A DNA stretch of 64,000 nt from GWE2-40-63 sp050251815 (GCA_050251815.1 JBFWMB010000001.1:51407-115406), one strand, 5' to 3'; shown: positions 38,320 through 48,349, counted from the first letter of the stretch. The notes: a model not told the origin generated them from the sequence alone. Numbers and translations are program-made.

Positions 38320-40302
38320 TTATGGTTTTACCATGGCATTAAAAACTTCCTGATGAATGCTTACCGGATATTTCTCACGCAATTCTTTTAGCCATTCTTT
38401 TTCCAGAAAGTTTTGATAATCGGCTGTAATAAGGCCCCGAACATCGCTCAGTTCTTTAGGTTCCGGTGCAACCACCCGGTTTATATAAACCAAAATGTAT
38501 TTATTATCTGCATTCACCACAGTTTTAATCCCGGGTTTCCACGATACGGCATCGACCCATTCATTGGCTCCCTTCTCATACAAATTGTTGGTTATATCCA
38601 AACTAAAAGTCGAATCTTTGGCCATTGCCCTGGAATTAAAATCAACTTTAAGCTGAGTCAGATTCGTATTTTTCTTGCCGGTTTTTTTTGCCAGTTTGAT
38701 AATTTTTTTCTCAAAAGCCTTATTATTAAAAGTATAAATAGTTGCATCGGCACGTTCGCCCCAAAGGTAATTTTGCCTGTTTAATTCATAATATTTTTCA
38801 AGTCCAACTGTATCTTCAACGGCTTTCGACCAAACCATTTTATCCGTTAAATTAAAAAGCAGGATTCCGTCGTGATATTCCTGCAACAAATGTTTAAATT
38901 CGGGATGTTTTGCAGGCAACAAGTGCGTTTCATAATCGCGTAATTTGGTTTCAACCATGCGCTCCAACTCGGTATCGATTAATACAGGGATTGGTTTTTT
39001 AACCCTGCGTGATTTGGTTTCAGCCAGGAATTCAGCAAAATCGGCCTGGGTATAAACCAGGGTATCGGCTATAGTAAAAACCGGCTCGCTCAGGTTTTTG
39101 ATTTTTTCGTTAGTCCAATTTCCTTCATAAATTGAAGAATCGACCAGTGAATAAAACACTTCAATCGCTTTTTTATTCAAAGCCAAGCGGTACTCATTTT
39201 TTAAACGATTGATTACCATTTGTTCTGCTCTTTGCGCTCTAACATCTTTTGAAATCTTACTTTTAATTGACGGTTTCAATACATCGTAAGCATCCAAAGG
39301 TTTTTTGTCGATAAGTTTAACAATATGCCACCCGTAAGCGGTTTGAACCGGTTCTGAAATTCCCCCAACTTCAGCTATTGAAAAAGCAGCTTTTTCAAAT
39401 TCCGGAATCATTCGTCCGGACTGAAAATAAGGCAATTCACCACCCCGGGCACTGGTTCCTCGGTCGTCGGAATAGGTACGAACCAGGTCTTCAAAATTTG
39501 CTCCGGCTTGCAAGGAATCGTATAGCTGATAAATTTTTTCACGCTCCTTGGCAACTTTTTCAGCATTGCTTCCCTGCGGAACAGCCCGCATAATATGGGC
39601 CACTTTAACCTGCCCCTTATCGGGGCGTTTATCGGCAACTTTTATTATATGATAACCAAAACGGGTACGCACTATCTCAGAAATTTCGCCTACTTTAGTA
39701 TTGTAAGCACCACTTTCGAAAGGATATACCATACTAAAAGCCGTAAAATAACCCAAATCGCCTTTGTTATTTACTACTGACGGATCTTCAGAGTTTTGAA
39801 CGGCTAATTCAGCAAAATCCTCCCCTTTGATTGCCCGCTGACGTATTTTTTTAATTTTATTATAAGCCTTCAATGTATCGGCAGGTAAAGCATCTTCGTT
39901 GCAAGTTATCAGAATATGACTGGCGCGAATATTCCATTTCATTCGCTCATAAGCCTCACGAATCAATGCCTCGTCGGTATCTTCATCGGTAAAATAAGGT
40001 TTTTCCAACTGCTTACGGTATCCTTTCAGTTCCGAAATAAATGCTGGCAGGGTGTCCATTCCCAGGGCTTCAGCTTCCATTACTTTCAACTTAAAATTCA
40101 CAAACAGCTCCATATATTCTTCGAGCGATGCTTTATCGTAAGCCGGCTCCTGATTATTTTTGGTATAAATCCGTTCAAATTCTTCCAGCGAAACATCTTT
40201 ATTGCCAATTGTCAGCAAAACATTGTCAGAATTGGTTTGAGCCGTTAAAAATGAAAAAGAACTAACAAAAAATAACAAAATAATAAGTGATTTATGCTTC
40301 AT
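38320..40302 (-). CDS. Periplasmic peptidyl-prolyl isomerase with two parvulin domains
   Basis: The 660-residue protein has a Sec signal (SFLTAQ), a SurA-type N-domain (EFERIYTKNNQEPAYDKASLEEYMELFVNFKLKV) and two parvulin domains: WNIRASHILITCNED with GDLGYFTAFSMVYPFE, and VKVAHIMRAVP with GTSARGGELPYFQSG. A further C-terminal helical part carries no clear domain. It should assist outer-membrane protein folding. It opens the three-gene set and follows guaB by 38 bases, so one transcript may run guaB through moxR and beyond. Confidence 0.92.
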   Translation of the reverse strand: MKHKSLIILLFFVSSFSFLTAQTNSDNVLLTIGNKDVSLEEFERIYTKNNQEPAYDKASLEEYMELFVNFKLKVMEAEALGMDTLPAFISELKGYRKQLEKPYFTDEDTDEALIREAYERMKWNIRASHILITCNEDALPADTLKAYNKIKKIRQRAIKGEDFAELAVQNSEDPSVVNNKGDLGYFTAFSMVYPFESGAYNTKVGEISEIVRTRFGYHIIKVADKRPDKGQVKVAHIMRAVPQGSNAEKVAKEREKIYQLYDSLQAGANFEDLVRTYSDDRGTSARGGELPYFQSGRMIPEFEKAAFSIAEVGGISEPVQTAYGWHIVKLIDKKPLDAYDVLKPSIKSKISKDVRAQRAEQMVINRLKNEYRLALNKKAIEVFYSLVDSSIYEGNWTNEKIKNLSEPVFTIADTLVYTQADFAEFLAETKSRRVKKPIPVLIDTELERMVETKLRDYETHLLPAKHPEFKHLLQEYHDGILLFNLTDKMVWSKAVEDTVGLEKYYELNRQNYLWGERADATIYTFNNKAFEKKIIKLAKKTGKKNTNLTQLKVDFNSRAMAKDSTFSLDITNNLYEKGANEWVDAVSWKPGIKTVVNADNKYILVYINRVVAPEPKELSDVRGLITADYQNFLEKEWLKELREKYPVSIHQEVFNAMVKP

Positions 40303-40340
40303 TGTTTGTTTTTTTAGTTGCGTTTTAATAATCGGTTTTA

Positions 40341-41807
40341 TTAACGTGAATAATTGGGAGCTTCTCTGGTAATGGTAACATCGTGGGGGTGACCTTCGGC
40401 CATACCGGCGTTTGTAATTCGCACAAACTGTGCCTTTTTCAATGCTTCGATATTAATAGCTCCGCAATAGCCCATTCCGGCTCGCAAACCACCAATCATT
40501 TGGTAAATAACTTCCTGTAAAGTTCCTTTGAAGGGAACACGGGCCGAGATTCCTTCGGGAACCAGTTTCTTGATATCGTCTTCGGTATCCTGGAAATAAC
40601 GGTCTTTAGAGCCTTGCTGCATGGCCTCAACCGAGCCCATTCCACGGTACGATTTGAATTTTCGTCCCTGGTAAATAATTGTTTCACCCGGCGACTCGTC
40701 GGTTCCGGCAAAAAGGGAACCAATCATAATGGAATCGGCACCTGCAGCCAGACCTTTTACCACATCGCCCGAATAGCGGATACCTCCGTCACCAATAATG
40801 GGAACACCTGTTCCACTTAATGCTTCAGAAACCCAGCTAATGGCCGATAATTGGGGAACACCCACTCCGGCAACAATTCGGGTAGTACAAATGGATCCGG
40901 GTCCAATTCCTACTTTTACCGCATCGGCTCCGGCCTCAACCAAGGCCAGTGCTGCTTCGGCTGTGGCAATATTTCCCACAACAAAATCGACTTGTGAAAA
41001 CTTCTTTTTAGCCATTTTCAGGGTTTCAATTACTCCTTTTGAATGGCCATGTGCCGTGTCAATCACAATGGCATCGACACCAGCTTCGACCAAAGCGGCA
41101 ATGCGATCCATGGTGTCGAACGTAACGCCGACTCCTGCTGCTACGCGTAACCTTCCTTTACTGTCTTTACAAGCGTTGGGACGATCTTTGGCTTTGGTTA
41201 TGTCTTTATAGGTAATTAGTCCGATTAATTTGTTGTCGTCATCAACCACGGGCAGTTTTTCGATTTTGTGCTTCATCAGAATTTTTGCCGCCTGCTCCAA
41301 ATCAATGGTTTGCTTGGTGGTGACAATGTTTTCGGCAGTCATTACATCGGCAATTGACTTTTCGGTGGTTTCAAAACGCAAATCACGGTTGGTAACAATG
41401 CCAATTAAGGTATTGTAATTATCGACCACGGGAATTCCGCCAATTTTAAATTCTTTCATTAACTGAAGGGCATCAGAAACGCTTTTATCTTTGGTTATTG
41501 TAACCGGATCGATAATCATTCCGTTCTCAGCCCGTTTTACCATTTTAACCTTTCGTGCCTGCTCCTCAATGCTCATGTTTTTATGGATTACACCAATACC
41601 TCCTTCACGAGCAATGGCAATTGCCATGGTCGATTCGGTTACGGTATCCATTGCTGCAGAAACAATGGGTGTATTCAAGCGTATGTTTCTCGAAAACTGT
41701 GTAGTAATGTCGACGTTTCGCGGTAATACATCAGAATAGGCCGGTACCAGATACACATCATCAAAAGTAAGCCCTTCGCCAATAATCTTATCGTTAATAA
41801 ATGCCAT
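40341..41807 (-). CDS. guaB: Inosine-5'-monophosphate dehydrogenase
   Basis: With start at 41807 (MAFINDKIIGEGLTFDDV) the 488-residue protein has the usual IMPDH length; a longer frame to 41852 adds 15 unlikely residues. Two CBS domains (about 95-215) interrupt the barrel. The active-site loop GPGSICTTRIVAGVG holds the catalytic Cys, followed by GDGGIRYSGDVVKGLAAGA and the flap region GMGSVEAMQQGS. It oxidises IMP to XMP with NAD+, the first committed step to GMP. Confidence 0.96.
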   Translation of the reverse strand: MAFINDKIIGEGLTFDDVYLVPAYSDVLPRNVDITTQFSRNIRLNTPIVSAAMDTVTESTMAIAIAREGGIGVIHKNMSIEEQARKVKMVKRAENGMIIDPVTITKDKSVSDALQLMKEFKIGGIPVVDNYNTLIGIVTNRDLRFETTEKSIADVMTAENIVTTKQTIDLEQAAKILMKHKIEKLPVVDDDNKLIGLITYKDITKAKDRPNACKDSKGRLRVAAGVGVTFDTMDRIAALVEAGVDAIVIDTAHGHSKGVIETLKMAKKKFSQVDFVVGNIATAEAALALVEAGADAVKVGIGPGSICTTRIVAGVGVPQLSAISWVSEALSGTGVPIIGDGGIRYSGDVVKGLAAGADSIMIGSLFAGTDESPGETIIYQGRKFKSYRGMGSVEAMQQGSKDRYFQDTEDDIKKLVPEGISARVPFKGTLQEVIYQMIGGLRAGMGYCGAINIEALKKAQFVRITNAGMAEGHPHDVTITREAPNYSR

Positions 41808-42050
41808 AGTTTTTAAGCGTTCTGTAGTTTTTAAAATTGTGCCAAAATACAAAAAAATCGGGTACGGAGGCCTTAAAAAATTGATTTTTAAAATTGGCTG
41901 CCTGTACTGACCAGGTTAAAACCGTTTACTTTTAAACTCCAGATTGCCCAATAATTATAGCTGTTGGCCCAAGGTTTAGCAAAATTTGCCAATTCTGGTT
42001 TGAAACAGCACCCGGTTGATTAACGCTTTTTCAGCAAAAAAAGTATAAAA

Positions 42051-42072
42051 AAAGGCCGCCTGGGCGACCTTT
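42051..42072 (-). terminator. Terminator after the M3 peptidase gene
   Basis: Ten-base arms (42051-42060, 42063-42072) pair with one mismatch across a two-base loop and lead into a run of T on the minus strand. It ends the pepF transcript, about 35 bases after the stop. Confidence 0.8.
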
Positions 42073-42106
42073 CTCGTTGAATAACCTATAAACTTGCTTA
42101 CAGGTT

Positions 42107-43996
42107 TTATTTTATCTTTCCTACTTTACGCAATTCCACTTCCAACTGATTTACCAACTGATTCATTTGACTTACCACTGCTTCGAAAGGTTCGGCGGTT
42201 GTTAAATCAACTCCCGCATCTTTTAAAATTTCGATAGGGAAATCACTGCTTCCGGCACTAATAAAATCGATGTATCGGGCAATGGCTTCTTTTTTATCTT
42301 TTTTGCTTCCGTTTAACACATCGTTCGATAATTTGGCTGAAGCCGAATAACTGGTTGCATATTGATAAACGTAATAGTACAATTCATAAAAGTGCATTAC
42401 TCGGGCCCAATTGTATTTTCCGTATTCGGTTTTTTCAACGGCATCGCCGTAGTATTTCTGATTGAGCGATTCCCAGATTTCGGACAGTATTTTCTCATTT
42501 ACAGGCTGACCTTTTTCAATCAGGGTATGAACCTGCAATTCGTAGTCGGCAAACATGGCCTGCGTATAAAAAGTACCACTAATATTCTCAATTTGTTGCA
42601 CCAATAAAGCAATGCGCTGATTGGGATCTTTGGTGGTTTTTAGCAAATAATCCATCAACAAATGTTCGTTAAAAGTAGAGGCAACTTCAGCAACAAAGCG
42701 GCTGTACTGAGCTGTGGCAAAGGGTTGCTTTTCGTTTGAGAACATGCTGTGCATGCTGTGTCCCAGTTCGTGGGCTAAGGTAAAACTATCGTCGAGGGTA
42801 CCGGCATAGTTCAGCATAATAAAGGGATGAATTCCGTACAATCCCAAACTGTAGGCACCAGGTTCCTTACCGGGCGTTTCGTAAACATCGATCCAACGAT
42901 TTTCGAGCATAAAATCAACCCTGTTTTTGTAGGTTTCACCCAAAGGTTCAATGGCTTCGAGAACCAGCTTTTTTGATTCGGGATAAGTTAGTTTGGTTTC
43001 GGCTTTTACCAATTCAACCATACCATCGCTGCCATAATATTTCTCAAGACCCAGCGCTTCTTTTCGTAGTTGCAAATATTTTTGCAAGGGCTTGGTATTG
43101 TTACCGGCTGTAGTTATTAACGAAGTGTACACGGTAGTGGGAATACTGTCGCCCGACATGGCTGCTTCAAGACAGGATTCAAATCCCCGTGCATTGGCAC
43201 TGGCCCAGCGGGCTTCCAAAATTCCGGAATAAATACTGGCATAGGTGTTTTTGTTTTTTGCATATTCTTTACGATGCAATTCACTAACCATCAAGCGTTC
43301 GTCCTGGTTAGGATTTTCAGCCATTACCTGGCGCACACCCACCGGACTGGCCACCACAACAGAACTGTCTTTAAGGGTAACTTCGGGAAATTCCATGTCG
43401 GAATTGGCCAAAGCCCCGTAAGTTCCCGAAAGAGAACCCAACGCTTTGGAATAATAAGCCAGCACTTCGTTTTTCTCGGCACTTAAAACAAAATCCTGCA
43501 AGCGGTATTGATCCATAAGGGCAAAGCGGCTTTTATTCAGGTATTCCGACTGACTAATCCATTTACTCATGGTTTCTTTGGGAATGGCAATCATTTCCGA
43601 TTCAACCCACGATGTAGCCATGCCGTATTGCGAAAATAAGGTGGAAACCAATTGCATTTTGCTCATCAAATCGGTATTTTTTGAATCAATGGAACGTTGC
43701 AGGCTTACGTAAGGGTACAAACGCATAATTATTTTGTACATGGCTTCCTGTTTCTTGAAAAACAATTCCAGATTTTCTGAGCTTTCTTTCAGCTTTCCCT
43801 GAAACTGGTTTAATTCGGGAATTAAGGCCATTACTTTATCGTAATCGGCCTGCCAGGCATCCCAACCGGAATACAAATCGTTAAAATTCCAGGTGTATTC
43901 TACGGGAACCTCATCTCTGCTTTTATAATTCACGCTTTGAGCGAAAAGGTTTAAAGAAAAGACAGTGGTTAGTAAAAGGATAAATAATTTTCTCAT
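42107..43996 (-). CDS. pepF: Exported oligoendopeptidase F (M3 family)
   Basis: With start at 43996 the protein has 629 residues and a Sec signal peptide (through LFAQS); a frame reaching 44068 adds 24 unlikely residues. It shows the M3B zinc motif AHELGHSMHS, the family N-terminus WNFNDLYSGWDAW and the C-terminal helical closing. It cleaves short peptides. Most PepF enzymes are cytoplasmic, so the signal peptide suggests a periplasmic peptide-scavenging role. A terminator follows; nearest gene upstream is a receptor remnant. Confidence 0.92.
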   Translation of the reverse strand: MRKLFILLLTTVFSLNLFAQSVNYKSRDEVPVEYTWNFNDLYSGWDAWQADYDKVMALIPELNQFQGKLKESSENLELFFKKQEAMYKIIMRLYPYVSLQRSIDSKNTDLMSKMQLVSTLFSQYGMATSWVESEMIAIPKETMSKWISQSEYLNKSRFALMDQYRLQDFVLSAEKNEVLAYYSKALGSLSGTYGALANSDMEFPEVTLKDSSVVVASPVGVRQVMAENPNQDERLMVSELHRKEYAKNKNTYASIYSGILEARWASANARGFESCLEAAMSGDSIPTTVYTSLITTAGNNTKPLQKYLQLRKEALGLEKYYGSDGMVELVKAETKLTYPESKKLVLEAIEPLGETYKNRVDFMLENRWIDVYETPGKEPGAYSLGLYGIHPFIMLNYAGTLDDSFTLAHELGHSMHSMFSNEKQPFATAQYSRFVAEVASTFNEHLLMDYLLKTTKDPNQRIALLVQQIENISGTFYTQAMFADYELQVHTLIEKGQPVNEKILSEIWESLNQKYYGDAVEKTEYGKYNWARVMHFYELYYYVYQYATSYSASAKLSNDVLNGSKKDKKEAIARYIDFISAGSSDFPIEILKDAGVDLTTAEPFEAVVSQMNQLVNQLEVELRKVGKIK

Positions 43997-44115
43997 ATGT
44001 TCTTTTTTAGTTGATTTTGTAATACAAGCATAAAACGCTAAAAAAACGGATCGGTTACACCCCGTCATTCAGGTTTTTCAACATAAGCGTTGAACCAAAC
44101 CTGACACAAGGGTAT

Positions 44116-44475
44116 TCAGTAAGTTAAAAAATGCTGCAACAGGCATTTAAATTTGATTAGAAAATCATGCAGCTTTAATTGTAAATATCCGGATTGTAAT
44201 TGCTGTTGTAGAGCGAATCGAGGAAGGTCCTGAAAGGTTGAATATCCTACAAACGAAATGGTTAGTTTTACCTTACCTGCCGGTAGTGTTAAGGAATAAA
44301 AACCATAAGTGTTGGTGATGGTTCCCAGGTAATCATTGGCATTATAAACGTTGGCACCAATAAGCACCTCGCCATTCTCCGAATCGCTAATATAACCACT
44401 AAGGGTAAATTTTTGTACAAACAAAACACCGAACCATCCACACAAAAAAGAAATGAGCAGTATTTTTTTTATCAT
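44116..44475 (-). pseudogene. N-terminal remnant of a TonB-dependent receptor
   Basis: About 75 residues read as the start of a TonB-dependent receptor: signal peptide (MIKKILLISFLCGWFGVLF), then a carboxypeptidase-regulatory-like domain (FTLSGYISDSENGEVLIGANVY, TYGFYSLTLPAG, ISFVGYSTFQD). After VGYSTFQD the sequence no longer resembles any receptor, and about 700 residues of plug and barrel are missing before the pepF gene starts upstream. It is most simply a deletion remnant. A small genuine protein using only this domain is possible but less likely. Confidence 0.6.
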
Positions 44476-44596
44476 AAGGGCTAATTTTGACTGCTCAAAT
44501 AAACGAAAATGCAATTACATTATTGTTAATAAAAACTTAAAGTTTCCATTAAATGAAAAAACTTACCCTAAAAACACATTTAAAGGAAAATTTGCA

Positions 44597-46132
44597 CTAC
44601 AAAGGAATATTGCCATGTTTTTTAGGTGGATTGCTTTCATTCTTATTCCGGCACATTTCAAGGGCCTGAACTAACTTAAACCGGGTTTCACGGGGTTTAA
44701 TAATTTCATCGATATACCCTAATTCGGCCGCTTTGTAGGGATTGGCAAATTTTATCCGGTAATCTTCAATAGCCTCAGCACGTTCAGAATCTGTTAATCC
44801 TCTTTGAAGGATATTCACCGCTCCCTCGGCTCCCATTACGGCAATTTCGGCCGTTGGATAGGCCAGATTTACATCGGCTCCAATGTGTTTGCTGGCCATT
44901 ACATCATAGGCCCCTCCATAAGCTTTTCGGGTAATTAAGGTAATTTTGGGAACGGTGGCTTCGGCAAAAGCATACAAAAGTTTGGCCCCGTGCTTTATAA
45001 TTCCTCCAAACTCCTGACTGGTACCGGGCAAAAATCCGGGGACATCGACCAGGGTAATTAAAGGAATATTAAATGCATCGCAAAAGCGCACAAACCGGGC
45101 TGCTTTTACAGAACTGTTGATGTCGAGAACACCTGCCATGTATTCCGGATTGTTGGCAACAATACCTACCGAAAATCCACCCAGGCGCGCAAAACCAATG
45201 GTAATATTTTGCGCATACAGTGGCATCACTTCAAAAAAGTTGTGATCGTCAACAACCGATTCTATAATGTCTTTCATGTTGTAGGGTTTGTTCGGATCGG
45301 CAGGAACCAGCGTTTGCAGTTTTTCGTCCTCGCGATAAACAGAATCGTTGCAAGGGCGAACCGGAGCATCATCCAGGTTATTTGAAGGAATAAAACCAAT
45401 TAACTCGCGAAGCATCATCATGGCCTGCTCGTCGTTGTCGGCGGTAAAATGAGCCACACCGCTTTTGCTGTTATGCGTAAGTGCACCGCCTAGTTGTTCT
45501 TTGGTAACTTCTTCGTGGGTCACCGTTTTTATAACGTCGGGGCCGGTAACAAACATGTAACTGGTATCTTTCACCATCATAATAAAATCGGTAAGGGCAG
45601 GCGAATAAACAGCACCGCCGGCACATGGCCCCATAATTACCGAAATCTGGGGAATTACTCCCGATGCTTTTACGTTCAGATTAAAAATATCGGCATAACC
45701 CGCAAGACTCTCTACCCCTTCCTGGATGCGTGCTCCGCCCGAATCGTTTAAACCAATCAGGGGAGCACCCATTTTCATGGCGAGTTTGGTAATTTTCACA
45801 ATTTTATCGGCATTGGCCCGGCTAAGTGAGCCTCCGAATACGGTAAAATCCTGAGCAAAAACATAAATCAGCCGGCCATCAACTTTTCCGTAGCCACAAA
45901 CCACGCCATCGCCAAGGATGCGGTTTTTCTCCATGCCAAAATCGTGGGAGCGATGGATTACCAGTTTATCTACTTCAACAAAAGTATCGGGGTCGAGCAA
46001 ATCGGCAATACGCTCACGGGCGCTTTTTTTGCCTGAAGCATGCTGTTTTTCAATTCTGTCAGCTCCTCCGCCCAATTCAGCGGCCCTATTTTTCTCATCA
46101 AAAATCCGGTATTTATCGTCGAGTGTTTGCAT
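44597..46132 (-). CDS. Acyl-CoA (propionyl-CoA) carboxylase carboxyltransferase subunit
   Basis: The 511-residue protein is a beta-type carboxyltransferase: KQHASGKKSARERIADLLDPDTFVE, FAQDFTVFGGSLSRANADKI, GLNDSGGARIQEGVESLAGYADIF, and GPCAGGAVYSPALTDFI with VTGPDVIKTVTHEEV. It moves carboxyl from biotin to an acyl-CoA, most often propionyl-CoA in Bacteroidota, giving methylmalonyl-CoA; members of this family also serve methylmalonyl-CoA decarboxylases. It is last of a three-gene operon with biotin carrier (24 bases) and biotin carboxylase. Exact acyl-CoA is not readable. Confidence 0.93.
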   Translation of the reverse strand: MQTLDDKYRIFDEKNRAAELGGGADRIEKQHASGKKSARERIADLLDPDTFVEVDKLVIHRSHDFGMEKNRILGDGVVCGYGKVDGRLIYVFAQDFTVFGGSLSRANADKIVKITKLAMKMGAPLIGLNDSGGARIQEGVESLAGYADIFNLNVKASGVIPQISVIMGPCAGGAVYSPALTDFIMMVKDTSYMFVTGPDVIKTVTHEEVTKEQLGGALTHNSKSGVAHFTADNDEQAMMMLRELIGFIPSNNLDDAPVRPCNDSVYREDEKLQTLVPADPNKPYNMKDIIESVVDDHNFFEVMPLYAQNITIGFARLGGFSVGIVANNPEYMAGVLDINSSVKAARFVRFCDAFNIPLITLVDVPGFLPGTSQEFGGIIKHGAKLLYAFAEATVPKITLITRKAYGGAYDVMASKHIGADVNLAYPTAEIAVMGAEGAVNILQRGLTDSERAEAIEDYRIKFANPYKAAELGYIDEIIKPRETRFKLVQALEMCRNKNESNPPKKHGNIPL

Positions 46133-46156
46133 AGAAATATCTTTTACATTTTTTGC

Positions 46157-46666
46157 TTATTCAATTTTTAGTAGTGGTTGATTTCCATCAATGGTTTGGT
46201 CTTCTTTTACATAGATATCAGTTATCACCCCATCTTTCATGGCTTTGTACTCACTTTCCATTTTCATGGCTGCAATAATAATTACGGTCTCGCCTTTCTG
46301 AACCTTGTCGCCGGGCTTTACCGGAATCTTAACCACTTTACCGGGCATGGGCGATACCAGCGTACTCTCTGCTTCGAATTCATTTCCTGCACTCCGGGCC
46401 CGCTGATACCGGGTTTCGGCATCGATAATCTCTGCCTGATAGGAATGATAAAAAGTATTTATGGCATATTTTTTTGGGCTATCGGTAGCAATTAACTCCA
46501 CATTGTACGATAATCCATTGTATAAAACCGAATAGACCCCCTGTTCTACCTGAATCATATCTAACTGATAAACTTTATCATCGACCTTAATGGTGATAAT
46601 GTTTCCATCTTCGGCCAATAATTCCACTTTTGCCAGGCGTTCATCCAATTGTACTTCCATAGCCAT
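46157..46666 (-). CDS. Biotin carboxyl carrier protein of acyl-CoA carboxylase
   Basis: The 169-residue protein ends in a biotinyl domain with the lysine in AAMKMESEYKA and flanking PMPGKVVKIPVKPGDKV. Its N-terminal half (about 1-85) is a small beta domain resembling the carrier-subunit linker of propionyl-CoA carboxylase (BT domain). It carries the activated carboxyl between the biotin carboxylase (38 bases upstream) and the carboxyltransferase (24 bases downstream). Confidence 0.92.
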   Translation of the reverse strand: MAMEVQLDERLAKVELLAEDGNIITIKVDDKVYQLDMIQVEQGVYSVLYNGLSYNVELIATDSPKKYAINTFYHSYQAEIIDAETRYQRARSAGNEFEAESTLVSPMPGKVVKIPVKPGDKVQKGETVIIIAAMKMESEYKAMKDGVITDIYVKEDQTIDGNQPLLKIE

Positions 46667-46704
46667 ATCAGAATGTTTTTAGTTGTGAATGATTTTATTC
46701 GTTG

Positions 46705-48225
46705 TTAATTCATGCGTTTTACCTGCTGACTTCGGTGAAAGTCTTTCCAGCGGCTGGATTTTCCTGCTTGATTAAACCCATTCCGGCATTTTTTAATTTT
46801 TTGATGGAAATCCATAAAAGCGGTAACAATAGCCAGATCTTCAAATTGAGTTTTAGCCTCGTCGCCAGCCAGCAGAAACGACTCATTATTCTTAATAAAA
46901 TGGGTGTTGTAATTTCCTTCCTTAAAGTCGGGGCAGTCCATTATGCGTTCCAAAAATTTAATGTTTGTTTTTACACCGGTAATTTTATACTCGTACAAAG
47001 CCCGGCGCATGCGCTCAATGGCTTCTTTACGTGTAGGTGCCGAAACAATCAGCTTCGAAATCATGGGGTCGTAATCCATAGGAATCCGAAATCCTTCGAA
47101 AACATAGCCATCGGTACGAACACCCAAACCAAGAGGCTCGGTAATGTGCGTAACCAAACCCGGACTGGGCATAAAATTGTTATCGGTATCTTCGGCATAA
47201 ATACGTGCCTCAATGGCGTGACCAAATTGAATTACCTGCTCCTGCTTTATTTCTAACGGACGCCCTTCGGCTATCAGAATCTGTTGCTTTACAATGTCGT
47301 ACCCGGTTACGCGCTCTGTTATCGGGTGTTCCACCTGTAAGCGGGTGTTCATCTCAAGAAAATAATAATTCAGCTGGTCATCGACCAAAAACTCAATGGT
47401 ACCCGCCCCGTAATAATTAACCGCTTTAGCAGCAGCAATGGCATGCTGTCCCATTTTCTCGCGCAGTTCAGCATTCATAATGGGTGAAGGGGTTTCCTCC
47501 ACAACTTTTTGATGCCTACGCTGAACCGAACACTCGCGTTCACAGAGATGAATTACATTTCCGTGCTGGTCTCCCAATATTTGAAATTCGATATGATGCG
47601 GCGAGGCAATGTACTTTTCGACATACACCGTATCGTCGCCAAAGGCTGTTTTTGCCTCAGAACGGGCTCCGCGCAAAGAACTAATTATTTCAGATTCCTT
47701 TTCGACCAGACGCATACCCTTTCCTCCGCCCCCGGCCGATGCTTTTATCATTACCGGAAGTCCAATTTCATTAATTAGTTCAACAACTTTTTCATCGTCG
47801 GAAAGTTTTGTGTTTGTGCCCGGAACTACGGGAACACCACTCTTTAACATGGTGGTACGAGCCGTAATTTTGTCGCCCATGGTACTTATCACTTCGGGTG
47901 TGGGACCAATAAAAATTATTCCTTCCTGCTGACACCGCTGACTAAACGCAGCATTCTCGCTTAAAAAACCATAACCCGGATGAATGGCATCGGCTTTTGA
48001 AAGTTTTGCCACTTCAATAATCTTATCAATATTCAGGTAACTTTCGCTCGAAGGGGCCTCACCAATAGGGTATGCCCGGTCGGCATAGCGAACATGCATG
48101 GCGGTTCGGTCAACATCAGAATAAACGGCTATAGATTTAATGCCCATCTCCCGGCACGAACGCATAATCCGAAGAGCAATTTCGCCCCGATTGGCAACCA
48201 ATACTCTGTTAATTTTTTTCACCAT
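46705..48225 (-). CDS. Biotin carboxylase subunit of acyl-CoA carboxylase
   Basis: With start at 48225 (MVKKINRVLVANRGEIALRIM) the protein has 506 residues. It shows the ATP-grasp biotin carboxylase set: HPGYGFLSENAAF, MIKASAGGGGKGMRLVE, ERECSVQRRHQKVVEETPSP, EMNTRLQVEHPITE and the C-domain AIEARIYAEDTDNN. It carboxylates biotin with ATP and bicarbonate. It heads the acyl-CoA carboxylase operon. The last 60 residues (after NYNTHFIKN) form a short extra tail. Confidence 0.95.
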   Translation of the reverse strand: MVKKINRVLVANRGEIALRIMRSCREMGIKSIAVYSDVDRTAMHVRYADRAYPIGEAPSSESYLNIDKIIEVAKLSKADAIHPGYGFLSENAAFSQRCQQEGIIFIGPTPEVISTMGDKITARTTMLKSGVPVVPGTNTKLSDDEKVVELINEIGLPVMIKASAGGGGKGMRLVEKESEIISSLRGARSEAKTAFGDDTVYVEKYIASPHHIEFQILGDQHGNVIHLCERECSVQRRHQKVVEETPSPIMNAELREKMGQHAIAAAKAVNYYGAGTIEFLVDDQLNYYFLEMNTRLQVEHPITERVTGYDIVKQQILIAEGRPLEIKQEQVIQFGHAIEARIYAEDTDNNFMPSPGLVTHITEPLGLGVRTDGYVFEGFRIPMDYDPMISKLIVSAPTRKEAIERMRRALYEYKITGVKTNIKFLERIMDCPDFKEGNYNTHFIKNNESFLLAGDEAKTQFEDLAIVTAFMDFHQKIKKCRNGFNQAGKSSRWKDFHRSQQVKRMN

Positions 48226-48299
48226 AAAACGGGAGTTATTAATTAATTCAACACAAGATACTATAAACAAGCGGTTTTTTATAATGTTGTATAAAACAG

Positions 48300-48327
48300 A
48301 AAAGGCTGCCCCGAATGGAACAGCCTT
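48300..48327 (-). terminator. Terminator after the rnf operon
   Basis: Eight-base arms (48300-48307, 48320-48327) with a 12-base loop, followed on the minus strand by TTC and T-rich bases. It lies just after the rnfA stop and before the carboxylase operon. Confidence 0.75.
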
Positions 48328-48349
48328 TAATTATATTTTGGAAATTCTA

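Noticed and set aside
46702..47256. A 184-codon plus-strand open frame
   Set aside because: It lies entirely antisense to the conserved biotin carboxylase gene and shows no recognisable domain.
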